The notes under the pieces were generated by a model that did not search any database, was not told the DNA's origin, and was given only the letters and a program-made list of their open reading frames with translations. Of a stretch of DNA of 15,794 nucleotides, positions 6,954-13,587 are shown one piece after another. Source of the DNA: JAAZFZ01 sp035647435 (GTDB lineage: Bacteria > Bacillota > Clostridia > Oscillospirales > Acutalibacteraceae). Positions within the stretch are counted from its first letter, which is position 1; each line of letters begins with the position of its first letter. Position numbers and translations under genes: made by a program. The stretch spans positions 1-15,794 of the forward strand of contig DASRNM010000089.1 in assembly GCA_035647435.1 (NCBI GenBank). The letters run 5' to 3'.

Positions 6954-9209
6954 ATGAACAAAAAAAAGACCCGTTTATTAAGCAAAACAATTTGTACTAT
7001 TCTTGCGGTTATGATGATTTTATTATCTTCTGCCTGTGGGGGCAGTTCGGGGACGGTTAGTTTAAATTTTGCTAAAGATGAACAAAAGGTTATTTCACCT
7101 GAGGCGGTAAACCAAAGCTTGCACTTGACTGACAATCAGAAATTGAAGTTTATAGCAACATCGGGGCTGATATCGCTTTATATTGACACGCAGAGTTTTG
7201 GCATAGCGGTTACCGAAAGGTCGCAAAATAAGACATGGTATGCATTACCCGAAAACGAAAATGACGGATATGATTTTTCGGCGAGTGTAGTTAACATGAG
7301 CGTTGTTGACGGCGAAACCGAATATAATATGAATTCACAGGACAACAGTGTGGATTACAAAACGGCGAATTATGAATCTGACAAAGAATCACTGACGGTC
7401 AAATATATTATTGCACCTAATGAAGAAACGGCAACCAAAACTGAATTTAAAGCGGAGGACATTGCTTTTGGGGTTTATGTGAAATACACTCTCAAAGATG
7501 GAAACCTTTTTGTCTCAACTGATTGGGACAACCTTTCAGGCAACCCGAATGCAAAAATAAAAGATTTAGGAATTCTTGAATTTTTTGGCGCATCCGACAC
7601 TGCCGTTGAGGGTGATTATATCCTTGTCCCTGACGGTTGCGGGGCGTTGATTAATACAGCGGTTGAAGACAAGTCTTTTGAACCTATGGAGTTCACCGTT
7701 TACGGCGAGGATTGTTCAAACGAGACCAACGGTAATGCTGTGGCAAGGCTTGCAGCATACGGAGCAAAGCAGGGCAACAGTGCTTTTGCCGTAATTGTTC
7801 AAAGCGGGGATGCGGTAGCAACAATTCATGCCGACCGTGCGACGGGTGAAAGTAGCTTTAACAAAGTCGGCGCAAGGTTCTCAATCACATCTGTATATGA
7901 TGAAAACAAAAGCGAAACAAAAACAACCCGATATATAGGCGGCGAGGGCTATACGGGTGAAATAAAGATGTGCTACCGTTTTTTTAATGGCTCAAACGCA
8001 AACTATTCGGGCATGGCAATTGCTTGCAGGGAGCAGTTAATAAGAGATAAGGTGTTGACTGTAAAACCAGTTAAACAAGGTGATTATCTGCCGATGAATT
8101 TGACTCTGGTAGGTGCAGTTAAGGAGCCAATATTCGGCTTTACCGATGTTTTGAAGAAAACAACGGCACTGACAACATTTGATCAGGCTCAGGATTTACT
8201 TATGCAAATAAAAGCAAAAGGCATTAATAATATTAACCTTCGATATATCGGAGCTTTGTCGGGCGGAATAAATCAAAGCAATATATTCAGGGCAAACATT
8301 ATAAGAAAACTTGACGGGGCCGACGGTTTCCAGCAGCTTTGTGATTATATGTCGGCACAGAATCTATCATTGTTTATTGATGTGAATATCCTTTCAACGA
8401 GCAAAAGCTATTCTTTCGGACAGGCTGCAACAAACATTAAGGGAGATAAATCTAATTACTTTTATGACTTCGGCCTCAATGACTATTTGGATGTACAGGG
8501 TGCAGACAGGGAGCTATTGAGCCCTTCGAAGCTTGAGAAGTCAGTCAACAGTATTTTAAGTAAATTTAGTGAGCATAAGATTGCAGGTTTTTGCGTTAAC
8601 GACGCAGGCTCAAAGCTTTATTCAGATTATTCGGGCGAATTTATTGATAGAAGTGAAACGGCGGATATAATTAGTAGGCAGATTGCAACAGTTTCAATGA
8701 GTAAAGAACTAATGATTAACTACGGGAACATAAGAACAGTTAAGAATGCTAATGTAATAGTAAATCTCCCTATTTTAACACAAAAAGAGGAGAGCAAAGC
8801 ATACAGTGCTGTTCCGTTTTTGCAAATGATACTTCATGGCATTGTCAATTATTCAGGCGAGGCAATCAATTTGTCCCAAGATGTTCAGGCATCAATGTTA
8901 AGGAGTATAGAGTTCGGTGCCTGCCCAAGCTATAAATGGGTATATGAGGAGCTTGATGTAGACGGCGAAGAGCACGAAAAATATTTTTATGGTGATTGGC
9001 TCACGCAGGCTGTGTCGTTCTATGAAAGGGCGAATGAGGCGCTTTCAGATTTGACGGGCTCACGCATGACAAAGCATGAAAAGATTGCTGACGGCGTTTA
9101 CAGCACGGAATACAACGACAGCTCACTCGTGTATGTCAACTACAATGACGAATCGGTAAAAGTAGGGGAGTTAACAGTCGGTGCAAACGGATTTTTGAGA
9201 ATAAACTAA
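6954..9209 (+). CDS. DUF5696-type surface lipoprotein, putative carbohydrate-related
   Basis: A 751-residue exported lipoprotein. A Lys-rich N terminus is followed by a hydrophobic stretch and a lipobox ending LLSSAC, with Cys28 as the lipidated residue. After that come a beta-rich region (about residues 40-390; LYIDTQSFGIAV, KTWYALPE) and a probable TIM-barrel-like region (about 410-660), with segments such as INLRYIGALSGG and QNLSLFIDVNIL and a late SIEFGACPSYKW. The pattern fits the DUF5696 family as I recall it. Members tend to sit near sugar uptake or degradation genes, and their biochemistry is not established. AGGAGA at 6942-6947 selects the ATG at 6954. An in-frame TTG at 6933 lies upstream of that ribosome site and is rejected. 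No transporter is adjacent. Confidence 0.75.
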   Translation: MNKKKTRLLSKTICTILAVMMILLSSACGGSSGTVSLNFAKDEQKVISPEAVNQSLHLTDNQKLKFIATSGLISLYIDTQSFGIAVTERSQNKTWYALPENENDGYDFSASVVNMSVVDGETEYNMNSQDNSVDYKTANYESDKESLTVKYIIAPNEETATKTEFKAEDIAFGVYVKYTLKDGNLFVSTDWDNLSGNPNAKIKDLGILEFFGASDTAVEGDYILVPDGCGALINTAVEDKSFEPMEFTVYGEDCSNETNGNAVARLAAYGAKQGNSAFAVIVQSGDAVATIHADRATGESSFNKVGARFSITSVYDENKSETKTTRYIGGEGYTGEIKMCYRFFNGSNANYSGMAIACREQLIRDKVLTVKPVKQGDYLPMNLTLVGAVKEPIFGFTDVLKKTTALTTFDQAQDLLMQIKAKGINNINLRYIGALSGGINQSNIFRANIIRKLDGADGFQQLCDYMSAQNLSLFIDVNILSTSKSYSFGQAATNIKGDKSNYFYDFGLNDYLDVQGADRELLSPSKLEKSVNSILSKFSEHKIAGFCVNDAGSKLYSDYSGEFIDRSETADIISRQIATVSMSKELMINYGNIRTVKNANVIVNLPILTQKEESKAYSAVPFLQMILHGIVNYSGEAINLSQDVQASMLRSIEFGACPSYKWVYEELDVDGEEHEKYFYGDWLTQAVSFYERANEALSDLTGSRMTKHEKIADGVYSTEYNDSSLVYVNYNDESVKVGELTVGANGFLRIN

Positions 9210-9234
9210 TTAAAATGAATTTAGAAATATAAAA

Positions 9235-9267
9235 ACCCCGCAAACCGTAAATTTCGGCTTGCGGGGT
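9235..9267 (-). terminator. Terminator of the hrb-like gene, possibly bidirectional
   Basis: ACCCCGCAA (9235-9243) with TTGCGGGGT (9259-9267), plus an inner CCG/CGG helix, forms a long GC-rich stem. On the minus strand the stem is followed by TTTTTATATTT, a good T run. On the plus strand no T run follows, so termination of the lipoprotein transcript here would be weaker. Confidence 0.8.
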
Positions 9268-9284
9268 AAATTGTATATGTTTGA

Positions 9285-9944
9285 TTAAACTTCAATAGCC
9301 TCAAATTTGTCTTTGCTTGCTGAACAGATTGGGCATTTATAGTCACCAGGTAAGTCTTCAAAAGGAATATCCCCGTCATAAACATAGCCGCAAACTGTGC
9401 ATCTATACCCAGTCTTTCTAGAAGATTCCTTTTTGTCCTCTTGCGCAATGTATGTAGGCGCATTTTTAGGGCTTCTGCCTTTTATGACCTGATGATAATA
9501 TGCATAGGTCATCGATGGCTCATCAGACATCACGTCTGCGTCGACAACACTGCCGATAAAAACGGTGTGTGTTGAGGTTTCTGCCTTGCTTTGCACCTTG
9601 CACAGAATGTAACCGTTAGCGATGTTCATCACTGGCAAACCGCCTATGGCACTATAATCGGCGTTCTCAAACTTGTTCTTGTCTTTGCTTGAGTTAAAAC
9701 CGAATGTGCTTATAGTTTTTGGGTCGCAACTTTCTGGCAGAATTGAAATGGCAAAAACTCCGCTCTCGCCAATGCAGGTGTTTGTATAGTTGTCGTGATT
9801 GACGCTGACAGCTATTGTGGCAGGTGAGGAAGTTACTTGCATAAGGCTGTTTACAATACAACCAACCTTTCGTTGAGAATCCTTTTCTATCGAAGATAGA
9901 ATGTAAAGCCCGTATGAAATGTTTCTGAAAACAAAAGGGTTCAT
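9285..9944 (-). CDS. hrb: Flavin reductase-rubredoxin fusion (high-molecular-weight rubredoxin type)
   Basis: A 219-residue redox protein. Residues 1 to about 165 are a flavin reductase-like FMN-binding domain (start MNPFVFRNISYGLYILSS). Residues 180-219 are a rubredoxin domain with four iron-binding cysteines: C182-x2-C185 (CTVCGYVYDG) and C204-x2-C207 (LPGDYKCPICS). This is the design of Moorella Hrb, which passes electrons from NADH to flavodiiron or other oxygen/NO-detoxifying proteins. The rubredoxin part is shortened: only 18 residues separate the two cysteine pairs, against about 29 in free rubredoxins. AAGGAGG lies five bases before the ATG. It lies downstream of desulfoferrodoxin on the same strand, so it may be the electron donor for that enzyme; this is inference. 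Confidence 0.88.
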   Translation of the reverse strand: MNPFVFRNISYGLYILSSIEKDSQRKVGCIVNSLMQVTSSPATIAVSVNHDNYTNTCIGESGVFAISILPESCDPKTISTFGFNSSKDKNKFENADYSAIGGLPVMNIANGYILCKVQSKAETSTHTVFIGSVVDADVMSDEPSMTYAYYHQVIKGRSPKNAPTYIAQEDKKESSRKTGYRCTVCGYVYDGDIPFEDLPGDYKCPICSASKDKFEAIEV

Positions 9945-10013
9945 AGTTGCCTCCTTGCGTAATATAAAGCCTTAAAAGACAAATTTTTTATAAACAATTA
10001 GTGTAATTCATTT

Positions 10014-10088
10014 TCAAATAAATTTTTCTACACTGCAAATAGGGCAGGTGTAGCTACCGGGAAGATTCCCCTTGCAAGGGGTTATAGA
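10014..10088 (-). pseudogene. Rubredoxin C-terminal remnant between dfx and hrb
   Basis: On the minus strand an open frame between TAA (10091-10089) and TGA (10016-10014) encodes 24 residues, including LPGSYTCPICSVEKFI. This matches the rubredoxin C-terminal signature LPxxYxCPxC...KF; 9 of 11 residues equal LPGDYKCPICS of the neighbouring hrb-like gene. There is no start codon, no ribosome site and no first CxxC pair in any frame upstream, and two residues are missing between CPICS and KF. It is not in frame with dfx. Most simply it is what is left of a rubredoxin gene that once followed dfx, an order known from other anaerobes (rbo-rub). The codons differ from those of hrb, so a recent duplication is unlikely. 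Confidence 0.65.
10029..10081. repeat. Inverted repeats in the dfx-hrb gap
   Basis: CTACACTGC (10029-10037) pairs with GCAGGTGTAG (10044-10053) with one bulged base, and CCCCTTGCAAGGGG (10068-10081) is a perfect palindrome. Neither is followed by a clear T run on the minus strand, so termination of dfx here is uncertain. Both overlap the rubredoxin remnant. Confidence 0.5.
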
Positions 10089-10095
10089 TTAAGCT

Positions 10096-10485
10096 TTAAG
10101 CCTTTGTTTTCCAAAGCCCATGAAGGTTGCAATACGCAAATGCAGCGACAACTTCATCATCTTCCGTCAGCATAAAGTTAATTTCAGGGGCAGAATTAGG
10201 CGTTAAGGCCTTTCGTTGACCGCCACTTTTTGTTTGAAGGTAGATCCATTCAATAAAATGCTCGGGAATCATAGGGTGGAGAACGGTGCTTACCGTAACC
10301 GTGACCATATTGCCTTGTGTTTTAATCACGGGTAAATGTTTTTCGGTTGCGGCTTCGGTGGTGTTTGGCTTGAGCTCGTTCATTTCCTCACCACAACAAA
10401 TCATAGGTACGCCTGAGTCAACAATCATCCCTACAAGATTGCCACAGTGTTCGCAAACAAAAAACTTTTGAGTAGTATTTGTCAT
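10096..10485 (-). CDS. dfx: Desulfoferrodoxin (superoxide reductase, two-iron type)
   Basis: A 129-residue cytoplasmic non-haem iron protein that reduces superoxide to peroxide without making oxygen, a standard defence of anaerobes. The N-terminal desulforedoxin domain has C11-x2-C14 and C30-C31 (center I). The catalytic center II has the EKH motif with His50, then His70 and His76 (VLHPMIPEH), and Cys119 and His122 (YCNLHGLWK), i.e. four His and one Cys. Glu48-Lys49 are the conserved charged pair near the active iron. GAAAGGATG precedes the ATG as ribosome site. It has its own extended -10 promoter with a Rex-like operator upstream, and is followed 151 bases later by the hrb-like gene. Confidence 0.95.
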   Translation of the reverse strand: MTNTTQKFFVCEHCGNLVGMIVDSGVPMICCGEEMNELKPNTTEAATEKHLPVIKTQGNMVTVTVSTVLHPMIPEHFIEWIYLQTKSGGQRKALTPNSAPEINFMLTEDDEVVAAFAYCNLHGLWKTKA

Positions 10486-10521
10486 TTTATTTCATCCTTT
10501 CATTTTAAATAAATGTAATTA

Positions 10522-10530
10522 ATTATACCA
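10522..10530 (-). promoter_or_regulatory. Extended -10 promoter of dfx
   Basis: On the minus strand TGG directly precedes TATAAT (10527-10522), giving an extended -10 (TGnTATAAT). The hexamer 17 bases upstream, TGGATT, is a poor -35. Transcription would start near 10515, about 30 bases before the ATG. Confidence 0.65.
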
Positions 10531-10534
10531 TATC

Positions 10535-10586
10535 ATTGTGAGAAAATCCACAAGCAATCTTGTTTTACATTTGATTTTCACACAAT
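10535..10586. repeat. Nested inverted repeats between dfx and the DUF4392 gene
   Basis: ATTGTGAGAAAATC (10535-10548) and GATTTTCACACAAT (10573-10586) are inverted copies matching at 13 of 14 bases. Between them, ACAAG (10550-10554) and CTTGT (10559-10563) form a second, perfect inverted repeat. The block lies in the shared regulatory region of two divergent genes. Confidence 0.7.
10536..10553. promoter_or_regulatory. Rex-like operator upstream of dfx
   Basis: TTGTGAGAAAATCCACAA agrees with the Rex operator pattern TTGTGAAnnnnTTCACAA at 12 of 14 defined positions. Rex is a NADH/NAD+-sensing repressor of anaerobic metabolism. The site covers the spacer and -35 area of the dfx promoter, a suitable place for repression. 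Confidence 0.5.
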
Positions 10587-10662
10587 TGGCGTTGGAATTT
10601 AATTATATGATTTTTCATAAAACTTTACAAATGAACTATTTTTAAATATTCAAAGTAAAGAC

Positions 10663-10668
10663 GGTGAT
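10663..10668 (+). promoter_or_regulatory. Ribosome binding site that decides the DUF4392 start
   Basis: GGTGAT matches the distal half of the anti-Shine-Dalgarno complement (GGAGGTGAT) and lies seven bases before ATG 10676. The in-frame GTG at 10664 is inside this site and has only a poor site of its own upstream. Confidence 0.55.
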
Positions 10669-10675
10669 TGTATCA

Positions 10676-11746
10676 ATGACACAAAAAGAAATGACAGAAC
10701 TTAACCTCGGGCAAAGCCTTGATGATATTAGCAACATTGACCCGAGGGGATATGGAGTCAGTCGCATACTTTATGCAGGCTCAAGAGGGTATACACAGCA
10801 CCCACTTTCAATGAATGCTGCAAAAAAGCTGATGAATGATGTAAAGCAAAATGACTTTACATTTATACTTACAGGCTTTGTTCTTCTCCCTTCAAGAAAA
10901 GCGGAAACTGATGGGCTTGTTGGCTCTGTTTTCTTAGCAAAGGCACTTGTTAAAGCGTTTGGGGCAAGACCTGTAATAATTTGCCCGCAAGAATGTATGG
11001 GGGCAATTGTAAAAATGGCAGATTGTACAGGTTTAGACCTTTACACCAGTTTTGGCAAATTGCCTGATAATTCTTCATCGATAATGGCTGCATCTTTCAC
11101 AAAAGACATAGAAAATGCCTTTGAGTTTGCTCAAGACTTAATATCACAGTGCAGACCGTCTGCTGTTGTTAGCGTTGAGTGCCCGGGGGCGAATGAAGTT
11201 GGCATTTATCACAATTCGGCGGCATTGAACTTGACAGAGTATGAAGCCAAAACAGATGTTTTATTTGAAATGCTTGTAAAAGCTGGAGTAACAAATATTG
11301 CAATCGGTGACCTTGGCAATGAAACAGGTATGGGGACAATAGGCGAGCATATAAAAAAATACATACCGAACGGTGAGATTTGCTGTTGCGGTTGTGGCGG
11401 TGGCATTTGTGCAAGAACAAAGGCTGACAATATAATAACCTCAACAGTGTCAGATTGGGGGTGCTATGCATTGATAGCGGCTCTTGCATATCTGAAAAAA
11501 GACCTTGATATCCTGCATACAGCCGAGGAGGAGGAGAAAGTGTTAATTGCTGCGGCAAATAACGGGATAATTGATATGTGCGGTTTAGAAATACCTTGCA
11601 TTGACGGTTTTGGAATAGATATTAATAAAACTATCGTAAATCTGATGCGTGAATGTGTTGATTATGCGATTAAACTTGAAAAAAAATGTGTTAAATGGTT
11701 TGAAATGGTCGACAATAAAGGTTTTTTTAATAAAAGTATAATTTGA
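10676..11746 (+). CDS. D-glutamate cyclase-like protein (DUF4392 family)
   Basis: A 356-residue soluble protein. The motifs AETDG (76-80), VECPGANEVGIYHN, GDLGNETGMG (211-220) and VSDWG (258-262) are those I associate with the DUF4392/D-glutamate cyclase-like domain, named from the mitochondrial enzyme that converts D-glutamate to 5-oxo-D-proline. Activity here is inferred from family only. Next to GDLGNETGMG sits a cysteine cluster, C236-C237-C238-G-C240 and C245 (GGGICARTKAD), which might bind a metal. An alternative GTG start at 10664 would add four residues. The gene ends 111 bases before alr, which has its own promoter. The neighbour supports a role in D-amino-acid balance. Upstream, TTTACA (10624-10629) and TATTCA (10647-10652), 17 bases apart, are a weak promoter candidate. 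Confidence 0.78.
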   Translation: MTQKEMTELNLGQSLDDISNIDPRGYGVSRILYAGSRGYTQHPLSMNAAKKLMNDVKQNDFTFILTGFVLLPSRKAETDGLVGSVFLAKALVKAFGARPVIICPQECMGAIVKMADCTGLDLYTSFGKLPDNSSSIMAASFTKDIENAFEFAQDLISQCRPSAVVSVECPGANEVGIYHNSAALNLTEYEAKTDVLFEMLVKAGVTNIAIGDLGNETGMGTIGEHIKKYIPNGEICCCGCGGGICARTKADNIITSTVSDWGCYALIAALAYLKKDLDILHTAEEEEKVLIAAANNGIIDMCGLEIPCIDGFGIDINKTIVNLMRECVDYAIKLEKKCVKWFEMVDNKGFFNKSII

Positions 11747-11772
11747 TGAGTATAAAATTAGTGTTAATAAGA

Positions 11773-11801
11773 TTGAAACATTTTGAAAAGAGGTTTATAC
11801 T
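11773..11801 (+). promoter_or_regulatory. Promoter of alr
   Basis: TTGAAA (11773-11778), a 17-base spacer and TATACT (11796-11801). Transcription would start near 11808, leaving about 50 bases of leader. That leader holds a small GAGA/TCTC hairpin at about 11819-11831. Confidence 0.7.
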
Positions 11802-11857
11802 ATTAATACCTATTTGATGAGATTTTGTCTCAAAACATACAGAACGGATGAGATTTA

Positions 11858-13012
11858 ATGTATTTTCACACATATGCAACAATAAATCTGAATGCGTTGG
11901 ATAACAACATTCATCAGGTTAAAAAAATGCTTGCACCCAAAACCAAAATAATGTGCGTGCTCAAGGCCGATGCATATGGGCACGGTGCTATAATGCTTGC
12001 ACAGTTTTTGGAGAACAAGATAGACTATGTCGGAGTTGCAAACCTTGACGAGGCGCTCGAGTTGCGAAGTAACGGGGTAGAGCTTCCAATTTTAATTTTG
12101 GGCTGTTCAGTACCCGAGGAGTTCAATGACATAGTTGTCAATAACATCACACAAACTGTTTTTGACTTTCCCAGTGCAAGCAGTTTGTCGAAGGTTGCAG
12201 CAAAGCACGGAAAAACCGCAAAAATACATATTGCCGTTGATACAGGCATGACAAGAATAGGTTTTTTTGATGACGAGCAAGGTGCTAAAACCGTCAAAAG
12301 AATCGAAGAACTTTCAAATATAGATATTGAAGGTGTTTTCAGTCACTACGCCTGTGCCGACGCGAGTGATAAAACCTCTGCAAATTTACAAACTCAAAGG
12401 TTTTTAAATTTTACAAACCTATTAGAGTCAATGGGAATTAATATAGAAATAAAACATATGTGCAACAGTGCAGGTATTATTGATTTGGACAATCAGTTTA
12501 ATATGGTAAGGTTGGGTATATCCTTGTTCGGGTTGTATCCCTCTGAACAGGTGAAAAAAGAAAACCTCCCGCTTGAGCGTGTAATGGAGCTCAAGTCGAG
12601 AGTGTCGTTTTTAAAAACTGTTCAAGCTGGTTGCGGTGTAAGCTACGGCCATACATATATAACCGAAAAACCGACTAAAATAGCAACAATACCCGTCGGG
12701 TATGCAGACGGATACCCGAGAGCTTTATCTTCAAAGGGTAGAATGCTTGTTAAAGGTCAGGTCGCACCCATTATAGGTAGAGTCTGCATGGACCAAACAA
12801 TGCTTGATGTAACCCATATTGATGAATTGAAAGTTGGCGACGAGATAACTATTATGGGCAAAGACGGTGAAAACCTTATAACTTCTGAGGAAATCGGTGA
12901 AATGTCTGAAAGCTTTAATTATGAAGTCATCTGCGGTGTCGGAAGAAGAGTTCCAAGAATTTATTGCAAAAACGGTGAAATTGTTAGAATTGTTTCTTAT
13001 TTAAAAATATAA
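11858..13012 (+). CDS. alr: Alanine racemase
   Basis: A 384-residue PLP enzyme that interconverts L- and D-alanine and supplies D-alanine for peptidoglycan. The PLP lysine is Lys36 in VLKADAYGHG. The second catalytic residue, Tyr263, is in CGVSYGHTY. IGRVCMDQTMLDVT near residue 310 is the family's conserved loop. An N-terminal alpha/beta barrel is followed by a C-terminal beta domain, and the length is normal. GGATGAGAT before the ATG is the probable ribosome site. It has its own promoter and follows the D-glutamate cyclase-like gene. No clear terminator follows it. Confidence 0.96.
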   Translation: MYFHTYATINLNALDNNIHQVKKMLAPKTKIMCVLKADAYGHGAIMLAQFLENKIDYVGVANLDEALELRSNGVELPILILGCSVPEEFNDIVVNNITQTVFDFPSASSLSKVAAKHGKTAKIHIAVDTGMTRIGFFDDEQGAKTVKRIEELSNIDIEGVFSHYACADASDKTSANLQTQRFLNFTNLLESMGINIEIKHMCNSAGIIDLDNQFNMVRLGISLFGLYPSEQVKKENLPLERVMELKSRVSFLKTVQAGCGVSYGHTYITEKPTKIATIPVGYADGYPRALSSKGRMLVKGQVAPIIGRVCMDQTMLDVTHIDELKVGDEITIMGKDGENLITSEEIGEMSESFNYEVICGVGRRVPRIYCKNGEIVRIVSYLKI

Positions 13013-13046
13013 AAGTCTAAATAATAAAAATGATAACGATTTAGTA

Positions 13047-13055
13047 TGATATAAT
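13047..13055 (+). promoter_or_regulatory. Extended -10 promoter upstream of the thioredoxin leader
   Basis: TGATATAAT is an extended -10 with a perfect TATAAT (13050-13055). The -35 position (13027-13032) reads AAAATG and is poor. Transcription from about 13062 gives a long leader of about 163 bases. Confidence 0.55.
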
Positions 13056-13061
13056 ACAATC

Positions 13062-13158
13062 GCAGTTAGTATCAGTAAAAAAAGGCGCAAAGCCTATCAA
13101 TAAGATATTTCCTCATTCTCATAACTATGGAGAGGAGTCGCATTGAGCGGCTCCTTTT
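13062..13158 (+). promoter_or_regulatory. Structured leader of the thioredoxin gene, with a terminator-like hairpin
   Basis: AGGC/GCCT (13083-13086 with 13092-13095) form a tight hairpin around GCAAA. CCTC near 13111 can pair with GAGG near 13132. GGAGTCGC (13134-13141) pairs with GCGGCTCC (13147-13154), eight pairs with one wobble, followed by TTTT. The GGAG of this last stem and the GAGG pairing overlap, so the two helices compete, as in an attenuator. A short independent RNA of about 97 bases is the other reading. I cannot assign a known riboswitch class. Confidence 0.4.
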
Positions 13159-13224
13159 CATTGATTTGAATAAACATTGTTGTTGACGGCAATGATATCC
13201 TTAACGAATGGCGGGAGTGATTAA

Positions 13225-13545
13225 ATGTCAATAATCAACTTAAATAAAGACAGTTTTGAAGAAGAGGTGCTCAAATCCGACAAGCCTGTGCTGATAGATT
13301 TTTGGGCAACTTGGTGTCACCCGTGCAGAATGCTTGCTCCAATAATTGAGGAGCTTGCACATGAGATAGGGGAACAAGCAAAAATTTGCAAAGTTGATGT
13401 TGACACTGAAAGCTTTATAGCTGAAGATTACGGAATAAAGAGCATTCCCACCGTTTTAATTTTCAAAAACAAAGAAGTTGTTGAAACCTTTGTCGGGGTA
13501 AAAAGTAAGGAAAATTTAAAACAAGCTATTAACAAGCATATATAA
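13225..13545 (+). CDS. trxA: Thioredoxin with CHPC active site
   Basis: A 106-residue thioredoxin of standard length and fold: VLIDFWATWCHPCRM at residues 22-36, the cis-proline loop SIPTVLIF, and the terminal VGVKSKENL segment. It reduces protein disulfides in the cytoplasm. Its active site is Cys31-His32-Pro33-Cys34, whereas nearly all thioredoxins have CGPC. A residue change between the cysteines normally shifts redox potential, so substrates or partner reductase may differ. GGGAGTGAT before the ATG serves as ribosome site. No thioredoxin reductase is in the window. A class III reductase of the thioredoxin-dependent kind could be one client, which is speculation. Confidence 0.93.
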   Translation: MSIINLNKDSFEEEVLKSDKPVLIDFWATWCHPCRMLAPIIEELAHEIGEQAKICKVDVDTESFIAEDYGIKSIPTVLIFKNKEVVETFVGVKSKENLKQAINKHI

Positions 13546-13583
13546 AACAGACCGCCGTTTTAATTTAAAAACGACGGTCTGTT
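13546..13583. terminator. Bidirectional terminator between trxA and the deacetylase gene
   Basis: AACAGACCGCCGTTTT (13546-13561) pairs with AAAACGACGGTCTGTT (13568-13583) with a single C-A mismatch. The stem's own T runs serve each strand; on the minus strand it is followed by TTTATAT, giving the better terminator there. Confidence 0.8.
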
Positions 13584-13587
13584 AATG

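Noticed and set aside
11169..11558. 129-codon open frame antisense to the DUF4392 gene
   Set aside because: A low-complexity mirror of a well-supported gene, with no family resemblance.
13083..13095. Part of a cyclic-di-GMP riboswitch (CGCAAAGCC)
   Set aside because: The short string resembles the second half of that class, but the GGGCAAACC-type partner, tetraloop receptor and helix order are absent.
13127..13186. Leader peptide of 19 codons ending Cys-Cys upstream of trxA
   Set aside because: No ribosome binding site precedes its ATG and the frame overlaps the terminator-like hairpin; probably chance.
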